Assembly: GCA_023078555.1 (NCBI GenBank)
Contig: CM041200.1
Location: 5,112,936-5,176,935, forward strand
Direction: 5' to 3'
Source of the DNA: Ulva prolifera
Lineage: Eukaryota; Chlorophyta; Ulvophyceae; Ulvales; Ulvaceae
Length of the DNA: 64,000 nucleotides
Made by a program: the position numbers and the translations under genes
In this document: positions 24,517 to 35,575 of the stretch, in pieces
Numbering within the stretch: position 1 is the first letter of the stretch
How the letters are laid out: each line of letters starts with the position of its first letter
Notes under the pieces: generated by a model
Seen by the model: only the letters and a program-made list of their open reading frames with translations
Told to the model about the DNA's origin: nothing
Database searches by the model: none

Positions 24517-25142
24517 GGCAAAGTCACGTGCAGCTGCTGCCAAATCGATTGTGTCCGCCATGCCGTCCTGGTGACCAATATTTTTCGTGTCTATTGATTG
24601 TCGATCACTGAAGTGCCCATTCCCTGTATCATGGTACGCTTGCGACCGGTCCTGTGCTTGCTGCTGGTGCATGCATGTCACAGCTTTCTTTCTACCGTGT
24701 AAAGCAGGCTGCCCCGCGAGAAGCCAGTGTTTTGTGAGCTTGGTGGCAGCCACGTGTCGCTACTTTTTTCCATTGCCTTAATTATGGTTGTGCCGGAGGC
24801 GCTGGTGGATGTCCTGAATACACCGCTGAGGTGCTGTTAACGATGCAGATTTCGTTGGTGATCACATGCTTGAGAACAATTGAATCTACGCTCCTGCCAG
24901 CTCTCTGGTAGTGGCCGTTGAATGGCTCATGGCAGCTCTACGCCCACGAGGGGGCGAGGCCGTTTGCCATGGCTTCGTGGGTTGCATGTCGAAGAGTAAG
25001 GCGTGTTCTGTGCCACCATGTTGATCGCTGAGTGTTGTTTCCACCAATAGATGAACGTCGTACTACTGGTGTTGATGGACGTAGCTTTGCTGCCTCCGCT
25101 CGTCCGTTTCAGAGCAAGCAGTTGTTTCAAAATTCCAGCATC
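24517..25142. other. Intergenic region between BSD gene and Trm1 gene
   Basis: No independent gene was found. The frame of the first Trm1 exon is open back to 25032, so a further 5' exon carrying a targeting sequence may lie here. Confidence 0.45.
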
Positions 25143-28100
25143 ATGAAGCTGCGCCAGGATATCGATCTTACCGCAGATTGTGTCACAGGCAGTAAGAAGT
25201 TGTACGTACGCAATCAAGGTAGAGCGCGGCTGCGAGTTTGAAGAAGGTGCGTGCCGTTCAAACGCGCCATGCGACGCAGCTGTAGAGGGCGCGCAGTCTT
25301 GCATCCATTGCAACGCTTAGAGCCAGGCAGCTCCACCAATGTCACCGTCCTTTGAAAATCTGCAATTGATCAACTCAAGCGTGAGCGAGCTGCGCCTGCT
25401 CGGGCCCGAAACTGCGCCAGTGTGAAGCACGCTGTGCAGGGCAAGCATTCTACAGAGCAGAAAGTGCACAGGCGAGAGATCTCGCGGTCCTAGCTGCTGC
25501 AGTCTACCGACAACAGACTGGCCGTCTACATGTGCTGGACGCCATGTGTGGCTGTGGCCTGCGCGCCAAGCGATACTTGCAGCAGGTATATCAGCGTCAC
25601 TTTCCAGCACTGCTCACCACCAGTACCCCCACGCAGCCAAGTTGTGGAGTAGCAACACCCCTGTACCACTGCTACGTAGTTCTTGCGTCCCGGCTCCCGC
25701 GCTGCATACCGGCCTACAAGCTGCCACATGACGTGTTTCCACAGAAGCCAGATTGTCTTCCATCAGCCTGCAGCTAGCTACTGATCAGATCCGCGCTCGG
25801 ACCCACGTTCCCAGTAGTACATCATCGCATGTCAGCGCTGCAAAGCCCAAGCTCTGTGGCGACACTGATTGATGCGGCCTGTTGCAGGCCGGCGCTGACT
25901 CTGTATGGTCGAACGACATGGACACCCGCAACGCCGATGCCATCATCACCAACATGACCAGTGCACTGGAATCGCCCCAGCAATCTCACACCATGCACCC
26001 GCACCTGCGGAAGCCCATCACGGAGGTGTATGCACCGCCGGAGCCCACCGGGGTGGCCTCCGAGGCAGCTGCGGCTGGCGCGGTGCTGCGTGGGAGAGTC
26101 TCGGCTCTCGATGGTACGCCCGCCACATATCAACTGCGGGATCATCAGCATGAAACTACACTCCATGCTGTGTCATCAAGAGCTGCCCAGCTACAAGAAA
26201 AAAATGCTCCTGCCATCCGTGCTGAATTTCCATTCGCCGGTTCAAATTGAAGGGAAACCCCATGTTCGATTTCGTGGCAAGCCAGCGGTATAGCGTCTAT
26301 ATCACTGGCCTGCCACAAAGGCCGGGACCAGTCACAAACATGCAACGCAGGGTTACAGAACCAGCCACCAGCAGACTTTTTACGCGATCGTCCCGGCTCC
26401 GAGGAACCCTGCCTCCCGCACCGTTCTGCCGCTACCTCCCACGCTGAGCGCTGTGTGCTGTGCAGCGAAGCGGCTGCTCACAGCGTGCCACCTCAGCGAA
26501 ACCTTCCACGACGTCATCGACGCCGACAGCTTCGGCAGCGACACCGCGGCCGTCGGCCCGGCCCTCGACTGCCTGCGCTTCGGCGGCCTCCTCTACCTCA
26601 CCGGCACCGACGGCTTCAGCAGCGCGGGGCGGCGCCCCGGCCGCGCGCTCGCCGCGTACGGCGCGTACACGCAGCCGCTGCCGTTCCACGCGGAGCAGGG
26701 CCTGCGCGCGCTCGTCGGCGGCGCGCTGCGCGAGGCCGCGACGCGGGGCCTCCGCGTGCAGCCTCTCTTCTCCCTCTACAGCCCGCACGGGCCCGTGCTG
26801 CGTGCTATGGTGCGCGTCACGCGGAGCCGGGCGGCGCCGGGGCCGGAGTATGGGTTTATCGGGTGCATGCGGGAGTCTGGGGAGGCGTGGCGGATCCCCT
26901 TCAGGTGTGTCCCACGTGCTCCGCGAGGCCGATGCACTGCCGGGCTGAGTTTAGGCCAGTGTCCAGAGCGCGTGTGCCTGTTTGTGCGTGCGCTGCTGTC
27001 ACACCTGAATGTGAGGTATTATTAGCGGCCCCCCGGCTCGTGTTGTAGAGTCAGCGCCGGCGCGAGGGGTGATGGCGCTAGAGGAAGCACCGCAGCGTGG
27101 CCTTGTGCCCTCGCAGCCTGGGGTGCATCACTGAGCGCGGCGGCGGATATCGGCCGTGTGGCCACACCCGCGTCTGCCGTTGTCGCGCCTGTGATATAGG
27201 GGGGGTGCAGACACATGCATGCGCCGCTCGTGCTGCACGCTACTCTGTTCTTTCCACTTCTGCACGGAACAGGTGATCTTGCATGCCACGGAAGCAGTGA
27301 TGAGTGCAGCGAATTGGGTGACCTTGGCGGCGGAGGGCCCGACAGTGCCGCTCCTGGACACAAGTGCCGCGTCGCAGGCCCGCTCTGGCTCGGCCCGCTG
27401 CACGACTCCGCGTTCCTGCACGCGATGCAGCAGCAGGCGGCGGCGCGGGGCTGGGCCGGGCACGCCTTTGCTGACCGCGCCGCGGTCAAGATGACAGGCC
27501 ACAACCCCCCGAAGCCACTGGAGCAGCTACTGGAGGTGCTGCTCGCGGAGAGCGACCCCGCGCTGCCGCCGTGGTATGTGCTGCTGTCTGACGTGCGCTC
27601 CGGCTGCGGCATGCGCGCGATCCCGCGCCGGGAGGACGTCATCAGCGCGCTGCGCGCTCACGGCCACGCTGCGGCTGCGAGTCACGCGGAGGTGCGGCCG
27701 CGCACCATCTTTTTGTTTTTTTTTTTGCGTCTATGTATGCGCAGTGCCTGTGTATGTATAGTGCCTGTGTATGTACAGTGCCTGTGTATGCGCAGTGCCT
27801 GTGTATGTACAGTGCCTGTGTATGCGCAGTGCCTGTGTATGTACAGTGCCTGTGTATGCGCAGTGCCTGTGTATGTACAGTGCCTGTGTATGTACAGTGG
27901 GAATGGGGGCGGCGTGCAGCAAGGGCCGGCGCTGCACGCTTGTGTTCCCGGCATGCTGGCCCGCACGGGCGTACACGATCATGTGGGCTTCAACGCATGG
28001 GGTGCAAGTACACCCCAGCACCACATCACGGCTGTGCGCATGCACATGACGACATGGGTACAACCTCGCGCACGTGTACAGTGGTCGCGGTGGCTTGGGT

Positions 28101-28358
28101 GAATTGCAGCCTCCATGCAGCATGCTGCCGCGATCCGCTTCGGTCTGCATTTCCAGCTGCAGTGCACTCGATTTTGCCGTGGCCGCCGGGGGTGTATGGC
28201 GGCGGAGTGCAACGCACCGCAACGAGGGTGGCGGTCGGGTGCAGTCGCGGGCGGTCAAGACCTCGGCGACGATGGCGGAGATGCGGCGCGCCCTGCAGCA
28301 GCACGAGCAGCAGCAACAGCAGCAGGACCTGAGAAGCTCTGAGGATGTGGAGCGGTGA
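25143..28358 (+). CDS. TRM1: Trm1-type tRNA (guanine26-N2)-dimethyltransferase (465 aa from this start)
   Basis: Transfers methyl groups from S-adenosylmethionine to G26 of tRNA. Supported exons are 25143-25218, 25440-25585, 25888-26113, 26466-26904, 27295-27691 and 28245-28358, all in phase. Motifs in order: GQAFYRAESAQARDLAVLA, the SAM-binding LDAMCGCGLRAKRY, VWSNDMDTRNADAI, DVIDADSFGSD, YGFIGCMRES, GHKCRVAGPLWLGPLHD with its family Cys, and the C-terminal SRAVKTSATMAEMRRAL, followed by poly-Gln and ERR-like residues. DxDSFGSD places it with the plant-type branch of the family. The true start is uncertain: 25143 is the first ATG in an exon whose frame runs upstream, where a Ser-rich, possibly organellar, leader is encoded. 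The last intron holds a 17-base tandem array. Confidence 0.85.
26268..26318. repeat. tRNA-like hairpin repeat, copy B
   Basis: Arms 26274-26293 and 26297-26316 pair over 20 bases with three exceptions, all transitions, around a 3-base loop. It lies in intron 3 of the Trm1 gene. The string ccagcggtatagcg and the right arm ending ctgccac align with copy A at 8880-8925. Confidence 0.55.
27742..27897. repeat. 17-base minisatellite in the last Trm1 intron
   Basis: Nine copies of gtgcctgtgtatg recur at a 17-base period. The variable tail alternates between tacag and cgcag, giving a 34-base higher-order unit in the middle. Because 17 is not a multiple of three, all three frames stay open through it, which creates spurious ORFs rich in Val, Cys and Tyr. 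Confidence 0.92.
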
Positions 28359-29484
28359 CGTGTTCCAGGGCGGCTGCGGCGAAGCGGCCGCGCAGGGGCT
28401 GGGCTGCAGAGCTGCCGGGCACATGGCAGCACATCTCTCCCCATCGGGCATGCGTGGACGCAGGTGCTCGCATGATGCGCTGGCTGGGTCCCGGCGGGGG
28501 GTGGTGCTGCGGTGGCTCAATGCTGCGTGGTTGCGCATCACCACGGTCAGCCTAAGCCAGGAGGAGCGTTCTACTGGGCCGAACTGGCAATGGCGCCGGT
28601 GGCATGGTGTGATCGTGTCAGGGTGGCACAGCTGGCAGGCCAGAAGCCCTGTGTAAGTGGCTGCTTCTGTTGGCTGGACGCTGTCTCAGCTGCTGTAAGA
28701 TCAGTGTGCGATGTGGACAGCGGCACATGCCGCACAGCATGCCGCACAGCGGCTGCCATGCGGCCCTCACAGGCCGAACCCTGACGCACCCACGATTATG
28801 ATGTCCATTTCTACAGCACGTGCTGCGTTGCGTCAGGTCAGCCAGCTCCGACTGCATGCCAGGTATCTGTGGACGTACGTGGATACATGTGCATTGAGCT
28901 TGCTGCTTGTTGCGGCTTCTGGTTGCTGTTCTGCATGCATTGCGGACGAGCATGATGGCCCATTTGAAGCCGGTGGAGGTGTCGAAGGGGAGCCTGGTCA
29001 CTGCATGGTACCGTGGCACATGTGGAGGGTTTCTGCACCTCCCAGGCTGGTCATGCAAGGTCGCTGCGGTACACTCTGTGCATAGTACACAGCGCGAAGT
29101 TGACGTTTACTACTCTGGCGCAAAATCGACATTTCTGACGCTCGGAGTGTCCAGCACACGTCGTAAGCAACGCGTTCGCCTCACGTGTCTACATGTGCCC
29201 AAGCACTGGTTGATCTGCGTCACAAACAGCGCTTCGGAGCAAGCCTGAAGATCAAGAGGGAGGCAATGCAGCATTGCAGCATGTCGTACCGTGTGCGACA
29301 AGTCGCGCTCATTGTCGAAAGTGCCTCCGCTGCATCGCGCCACATGCCTGACACGTCGCCTTGACCACTTGCAATTGCAGCGCGCACGCAAGGCACGCAA
29401 CGACTGCAACAAAAATGCGGCATTGAAGGTAGGTGTGTCTGACCTGCATAACTTCGCTGTGGAGATCACGTTATCGGTGGATTC
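28359..29484. other. Intergenic region between Trm1 gene and eIF2A
   Basis: Nothing recognisable is encoded. The interval is GC-rich to 28800 and less so after. The eIF2A promoter should lie at its right end. Confidence 0.5.
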
Positions 29485-32367
29485 ATGGCGGCACCAGGCA
29501 CGGAGATCGCTGGTAAGTCCGCCACAGCATAGTGCCCATGGCGACTGCACTCTCGTCCCCATGACACACACGCAGGGCCACGACGAATGACTGAGATATG
29601 CTAGTTGCTGTAATGTTGATATTGACTGCGTGTTTTGCGGAGCTGGCGTTCAGACTGACGCACCGTGAGCAGCAGCACCTCCAGGACGCTTCCTTACGCC
29701 CTGCTCAGTGGACGTCATCAGTCTTGTACATGCAGCTCTGTCGGCAAAAAGCCTTGACATTCTTCAAGGGCCCCCGCAGTTTGGCGAGATCGCCTTCCAC
29801 GGCCAGCCCGGATCCAGTTTTCGGTATTCACCAGATGGCAACAGCTACATGCTTTGCGGCTCCAAGTCAGTCTCGATCTGCAACTCTGACGATGGTAAAC
29901 AGCAGGCATCCTTTGCATTGCAAAGCCCGTCCACAATGGCCGCATTCTCCCCTTCAGGTGCAGCTCTTTCGCTCGATGCATAGCTACGTGACCTGTACAT
30001 CAGCACCTGCTCAACCTCGAGCGCCGCTTCTCTGCCGCCAGACTCATCGATGTGCTCAGAAATGTCTATCTGCTGCAGGGAAGTACATCATCACACATGA
30101 GAAGGTTGGCAAAGATGGGTCTGCGCACAAGAACCTGAACGTCTGGCGCACGTCTGATGGCAGCGCAGTCGCTGCCTTTCACAAGAAGAACGTCACAGCT
30201 GAGACATGGCCGGCTATACAGTTTGACAGCGCGGAAGAGTTCCTTTTCTTCCTTGCAAAAGATGCGTTGGTGGTGTATGACATCAATGGTGACTTCTCCA
30301 AAGCAGCGTACAAGGTCGCCCTCGAGGGCATTACACAGTTCGCGATGAGCCCGGGCAAAAGAAAGATATTTGCCGCCTTTGTCCCAGAGGGCCGTGGGAA
30401 TAAGCCAGCGGTGTTTGCTTGTAGTGAGTGGTCCCAAGGTGGCGGTTCTGTCAACAGAAAACAATTCTTCCGGGTGTGTGCCTCGTTGTGTGCTGCTCAG
30501 GCCCTTGGCTGTGACCTCCACTTCCAGGTCAACATGCACCCGTGAAATCATACTCTGCATTGCAGACACCTGCAAGTGTCTCCTGCACATCTGTAGAACG
30601 TGCCATAGCCATACGTTTCAACCATGTCGCTTCTTAGCTGGATGCTGCCAGATGAATCGTAAAGATGCGCTCGCAGTGGGGGGGGGGGGGGGTGCTTGAA
30701 ACACCCTGGCCTGGAGTATCTCTGGAGATACAGCCAGATGCAGTGACAGTGCCTACCTGATGCAGGCGCAACGCTGCAACCTTCTGTGGAACAGCACCGG
30801 GACTCATGTGCTGGGCCACACAAGTTGTGACTTTGACGCCACGAACCAGTCCTACTTCGGGGAGTCTCGGCTGTATCTGATGTCTGCAGATGGCAACCTC
30901 GACATGCAAGTGACGATGGACAATGAGTGCTCGATTCAAGATGCGGCATGGAGCCCAGATGGCAAGTTCTTCGTTGCACTGGGCGGCATCTCGCCGGCGA
31001 TCGGCGTTCTGTTCGATTGCAAAGGCAAGCCAATGTACAAGCTAGCAGAAGGGGCGTACAACCAGATCAGCTGGAACCCTCAGAGCCGCTTTGTGCTGCT
31101 GGCAGGATTCGGCAACATGCCCGGCGACATCCGCTTGTTTGACAAGAAGACGGACAACGCCTGCAAGCCGATGGGCGGCTGCCGGAGCCAGTGCTCCGTG
31201 CTGGTAGAGTGGTCCCCGTGCGGCCGCTACTTCATGACGGCCGCGGTTGCTCCCCGCATGCGGGTGGACAACAGGGTCACAGTGTACACGTACTTCGGCG
31301 AGGAGGTCTCGACGGTGCCGTACGAAGAGCTGTACCATGCGTGCTGGCGGCCTCGCCCAAAGGTGTGCACACGCATGTCGCTCTGCCGGGGGGGGGGGGG
31401 GGGGGGGGGCTCCGCTCACCTCGCTCGCTCACCTCGCTCGCTCACCTCCAGATGATCTGGGAGTGTTCGGCGAGTGCTTGCAAGTGCCGGCCGCCTGTGC
31501 ACGGCTTTGCATCGCGGTGCACGCCACCGATATGCATGCTCAGTGTGACGACCAGCGCAGCCCATATCGGGCGCCCAGCGGCCCGCAGCATTAGTGCGGA
31601 TTGACGGTTCTTTGCCAAAACGTGTGGGTGCCATGTGCTGGCAGCCTGGTGCAGGGCTGAGGCAGTGTGGATTGTAATGTGTGCTGTGTTATGCAGGAGG
31701 AGTATCCGGACAGAGGGCAGTCTCCGGAGAGGCTGAAGGTCGTGGCGGAGGGGAAGAAGAAGGGCGTGAATTTGACTGCGGCGCCGAAGGCTGAAGGCTA
31801 CATTCCGCCACACCTGCGGGGCGGCGGGCGGAAGGTTGAAGGGTTTGACGCTGACGAGGCTGCAGGGCGCATCCGGCAGGCATTCGGCAACCGAGTGAAA
31901 AAGGTGGAGGGGGCCGAGGACCTCCAGAGCAAGCCGAAGAGCAAGAATGCGAAGAAGCGCGCCGGCAAGGCGAAGAAGGCACAGGAAGGCAAGAGTGAGG
32001 ATGGGGGTGGGGTGGAGGCATCTGAGGCTGCGCCAGAGAGCCAGCCGGCAGAGCCTGCTGAAGCAGCTGCCGCGGCAGATCCTGCCAAACGGCTCAGGTG
32101 AGCTTCTGTCTGTTAATGTGTTCGCGAGGCGATGGGTCGTGTGGGCGCATTGTACTGCATGCTGGCGCATGTGTTGAGTTCTGCGTGAGGAGGCGAAGGT
32201 TGGCCGTGTTTGTGTGCAGGAATCTGCGCAAAAAACTTGCCAAGATTGACCTGGCAAAGGAGAAAGAGGCCAAGGGGGACACCCTCACTCCGGAGCAGCA
32301 AGCCAGCGTGGAGAGTGAGGCTGGTGTGCGAGATGAGATGCGTTCACTGGGGGCAACTGACGTCTAG
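29485..32367 (+). CDS. EIF2A: Eukaryotic translation initiation factor 2A (6 exons, 596 aa)
   Basis: A WD-repeat protein that can deliver initiator tRNA independently of eIF2 in some contexts. Exons are 29485-29512, 29736-29957, 30079-30473, 30766-31362, 31697-32097 and 32220-32367, all in phase. The first exon is only nine codons (MAAPGTEIA). Matches to the animal protein run throughout: SLDILQGPPQFGEI, NLNVWRTSDG, CNLLWNSTGTHVLGHT, FVLLAGFGNMPGDIRLFD, AVAPRMRVDNRVTVY, GYIPPHLRG in the eIF4G/eIF3-binding tail, and the C-terminal basic helix NLRKKLAKIDLAKEKEAK. Introns 3 and 4 contain poly-G runs of about 16 and 22 bases. A TGTAA occurs 11 bases after the stop. The length is close to the animal 585 residues. 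Confidence 0.95.
31387..31450. repeat. Poly-G tract followed by a ctcacctcgctcg repeat in eIF2A intron 4
   Basis: An uninterrupted run of about 22 G is followed directly by three near-copies of the 12-13-base motif ctcacctcgctcg. Both are simple repeats in an intron. Confidence 0.85.
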
Positions 32368-32378
32368 CTACATGACTG

Positions 32379-32383
32379 TGTAA
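32379..32383 (+). terminator. Candidate TGTAA poly(A) signal of eIF2A
   Basis: TGTAA lies 11 bases after the eIF2A stop codon, consistent with a very short 3' UTR. Confidence 0.45.
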
Positions 32384-32838
32384 CGTGAGGTACTGGTGGA
32401 CGTGGCCTGGATGTAGCTGTGCTCAGTGGCGACCAGGACCCCAACGCTGGCCGCATCACACGGGACAGATCACAACACAGTGCTTACTTGCGCGCGGGCT
32501 TGCCTTGCCTCAACCCAGACATTGAGGTTTGGAAAAGAATGAATGTACATATGCATGACTACATGTGATCAAATTGCATATCATTACATATCAAATATAG
32601 CAAAACCTATTTGGACATGGAAGTGGCCTGAAACCGATTGTTCACAGACAGGAGTCTTCTGTTGAGTCAGGGCATCGAACTTGCATCAGGTTATAGAATG
32701 CGGACTCTTGATTGAAATGGTCAGCAGGTGCCCCCTGGATCTGGACTGATTGGTTCCCTTTGTCTCTTGGACAAGTATCTCAACTGCAGTGTCTGCTAGC
32801 ACTGGAAAATTGTAACGCTCATGTCCGAAACAAGCGGA
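32384..32838. other. Convergent intergenic region, eIF2A and globin
   Basis: AT-richer than its surroundings; no exon is recognised. It should hold the 3' UTRs of both genes. Confidence 0.5.
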
Positions 32839-33360
32839 TTATGCTTCATTCTCGGATGCTGCGTCTGCCTTGCACATGGTGTACGTCACTGGAATCATGA
32901 CCTTGCAAATGATGGAGTACAGGTGAACCCATGCATCGCCAGTCGCCGAGTCCAGATCATCCGCCAGCACCTCTGTGATGGCTGCCACAAGGCATTCCCC
33001 GACAGGACCGTAGTGTTCTGGTCTGGTTCCGTAGCGATGATGCCGAGTCGCGAGCTTCTGCAGCTGATCTGCCACGGTGCCGATGTCTTTCAGCAAGCTG
33101 ACCGACCGATCGAGCATCTTGCTGAGAGCCCGCGCCTGCTGCTTGTGGTCCTTGAAGAGGGCCTTCGTGCTCGGATACCTCTCAAACAGAATTTCGTAAA
33201 ACCTCTCTCCAAAGTAGCCCTCGCGTTTGTCCACCAGCCCGCTGGCGGTGCCCCCTTCGATCTTCGCCCATGAGGCCTGAATGAGACCAACTCGACTGGT
33301 GGTCAATTCAGGCGCCTCAACGCAGTACGCCGGCATGAACTTCTCCCACTCAGCTACCAT
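32839..33360 (-). CDS. Single-domain globin, intronless (173 aa)
   Basis: A haem-binding globin with a 3-on-3 layout. Visible landmarks are W31 in the A helix, RYPSTKALF with the CD1 Phe near residue 69, the distal E7 position probably Gln75 (DHKQQARAL), the proximal F8 His at about residue 107 in LATRHHRYGTRPEHY, and VGECLVAAITEVL in the G helix. Gln at E7 and the RPEHY sequence resemble bacterial flavohaemoglobin and Vitreoscilla-type globins. No reductase domain follows, so it is a stand-alone globin; NO dioxygenation or oxygen sensing are options, and none is shown by sequence. The frame is open without introns in a neighbourhood of multi-exon genes. A transposon-like element begins 88 bases upstream of the start. 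Confidence 0.9.
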   Translation of the reverse strand: MVAEWEKFMPAYCVEAPELTTSRVGLIQASWAKIEGGTASGLVDKREGYFGERFYEILFERYPSTKALFKDHKQQARALSKMLDRSVSLLKDIGTVADQLQKLATRHHRYGTRPEHYGPVGECLVAAITEVLADDLDSATGDAWVHLYSIICKVMIPVTYTMCKADAASENEA

Positions 33361-33447
33361 ATTGACCTATTCTTGCTGAGCAGGAGGGCACGCGTGTATC
33401 TCTGCACGTGTCTGAGCTAGCACTTCTGCTGCGTAGTACTGCACCCC

Positions 33448-34338
33448 GGTCAGTGCTCTACAGACCGATCGGTTTCCCGACAAAAATTGGAAAAAAGGCG
33501 AAAAAACCGATGGCCAGCGAAGCGAGCCATCGGTTTTCCCGTCAAGCCACGGGGGGGCTGGCGGGCGAAGCCCGCCGGCCGCCACCGAGGCATGGCGGGA
33601 ACCCCGACAGAATTCCGACAGCTCGGCGGGCCTGGTCAAGACTCGGGAGTCCCGACAGCTTGTCGGGCCTGGTCCGGCCAGAAGAACACTAAACGGAATG
33701 AACTATTGCTGACATCGGTGTTACCTGTTGCTTGAGTGTTGCGAGAATGACCTTGCATAACTTCGGGTTTACCGGCCGAGTGCCCAAGCGCACAGCTGAT
33801 CATGATAATCATGATAATGCTTCATCATCAGCTGACAAAGACAGGAACGAAGCCAGTTGTTCGAAAAGAGTAGCTGCGGATGGCTCTGTCGTTCGGTAAA
33901 GGTTGTCTGATACCAAAGTGCACGCACGCCAGCTTGAGTTTCCATGGGTGGAATACGAAGTACGATCACAAATTAGTGAACGGGAGAAGACAAAAACGAA
34001 GGCGTGGTCAACAATTCTCACCAGTGGCACTGTACGATATGTGACTCTTGTAAGAACAGCGACTTTACGAAGTACAAGTTCAAAGATGCGCACAAAGATG
34101 CGCACAGAGCTGTGCCGCACCCATTCTTTAATTGATTAGGCTTCGTGCAATAATCAGTTGGCAAATGCTGTAATGCAAATGACCCCGTAATTTGGTTTGA
34201 ACATCCCCGACAGATTGCCACAGCGTTGGCGGGAAACCCCGACATCTACCGACCGTCTTGGAGGGGGCAGCCCGACCAAAACAAGGGTTTGGCATCGGTT
34301 TTCCCGCCAAGAAAAAACCCAACTGTAGAGCACTGACC
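33448..34338. mobile_element. Non-autonomous element with 16-bp perfect terminal inverted repeats
   Basis: ggtcagtgctctacag at 33448-33463 is exactly inverted at 34323-34338, and looser pairing extends about 6 bases outward at each end. Inside the ends lie related motifs such as cggttttcccg. The left third holds several perfect hairpins: 33503-33514 with 33526-33537, 33560-33566 with 33570-33576, and cccgaca/tgtcggg near 33645-33663. No transposase frame is present. No target-site duplication was identified with certainty, because the flanks themselves continue the inverted symmetry. A related, partly inverted copy lies at 35340-35575. Confidence 0.65.
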
Positions 34339-34680
34339 CCGGTGCCGGCGCCTACGTAGTGTATACAGGTGACGGGCTGAACGACCGAAACGCAAATGAT
34401 GCGACCCAGTGGCTCGATATGCTGTACCACGAAGGAATTCTGTGTCAGACCCGTATACTGCAATCGTGAACCCGGTCAGCTGCGCAGCTGTATATGTGTG
34501 GCCAACACGCGGCCGTGCTCGCAATCGAGCGCACGCAGATACAAGTTCTATCCGGTGCTGTCGAAGGGGCGCAGGCATGCATGGTGCGCATAACGATGTG
34601 CTAATCGGACCTCGTATGTGTCTCGTCTTGTGACGGTTTACCCCAGGGACCCCGGAATCGCCGCGTACATGTGCACGCGA

Positions 34681-34735
34681 GTCGACAGGGGACTCGAGTC
34701 TCCTGTCGACTTCTCTGAGATCTCAGAGAAGTCGA
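34681..34735. repeat. Two overlapping long palindromes
   Basis: 34706-34735 is a perfect 30-base palindrome, with half-site tcgacttctctgaga. 34681-34710 is a second one with a single mismatched pair, with half-site starting gtcgacagg. They share the five bases tcgac. Both could extrude as cruciforms, or fold as hairpins if transcribed. Confidence 0.9.
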
Positions 34736-35339
34736 ACATCTGGTTCGGATCTGACCTTCGATTCACATGTGCAGCCACAGCCGCCGTCGAGAAGGCAATT
34801 GCATCAACAGGTGGATTAACTTGCCGGTGCACAACAGCTCAGGGTTGCAAGCATGTCCACGTCGGATCTCGCGGCTTCACAGAAACCCACAGAGGCACCT
34901 GAATGACCCGGCGCGTGACACCGCGGTGCACCCGCCGTCGCCGTCATGCATGAGGTATGTATCCGATGCATCGCGATGTACGCTAAAGAAACAGTCGACT
35001 GGAGTCAAATACTGCCCAATCAGAATAGATGGCACATGGACGAGCGTTACATTCCCGCAGATCATAATCCTATCTTCAGATCGGAGCTCGCTCACGTGCA
35101 CAGATCTCGACAATGCTGAGCTCACTATATAGCTAGTTGATGTTGAGGAGGAGATTTCTGTGCAGTGCACTTCTTTTTCTTGTTTTTGCGGCCGTTCACT
35201 CTTCTGTAACATCATCCGAGATGTGTACAGCAGAGTAAAGTGGTGTAGACAAATTCAGCCAAAATATCTCTTCCGGACTTTGGATATGTGAGTTACAGGG
35301 ACAGCTACAAGGACGAAGTCGGGCATGCAGGCAGCACCG

Positions 35340-35575
35340 CGGGACCAGTACTCTACAGGTGGAATTTTCCTGGCGGGAAAACCGACGGCGAGCGAAACGA
35401 GCCGTCGGGATTGCGAAATAGAGCAGGAAAACGATGAATTTGCACCGCGAGACCCCGCGTGTCGACGGGGGAACCGACAACTCGCTTCCCCGGCCGTCGG
35501 TTTTTTGCCTCTTTTTCCAAAGTATGTCGGGAAACCGATCGATCGGCATGTGAAGCACTGCGCGGGACGCCGACA
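35340..35575. mobile_element. Second, shorter copy of the hairpin-rich element
   Basis: The left end (cagtactctacag at 35346-35358) and the adjacent ggcgggaaaaccgacggc match, inverted, the right end of the 33448-34338 element. The right part, 35492-35546, matches in inverted orientation the segment at 33466-33514 with roughly 80% identity. A hairpin 35382-35389 with 35401-35408 occupies the same place as the 33503 hairpin, with paired substitutions in both arms. Confidence 0.6.

Noticed and set aside
26455-27048. Arg/Pro-rich and Ala/Ser-rich frames of 160-200 codons over the Trm1 exon
   Set aside because: They are alternative-frame readings of the GC-rich exon 26466-26904, whose Trm1 motifs fix the frame.
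27215-28102. Apparent 295-codon ORF with repeated CVCTVPVYAQ
   Set aside because: It runs out of the Trm1 exon into its last intron; the repeats are translations of the 17-base minisatellite.
33448-35575. CRISPR-like array, because of repeated short palindromes
   Set aside because: The repeats are irregularly spaced, differ in sequence and are in a nuclear eukaryotic context.
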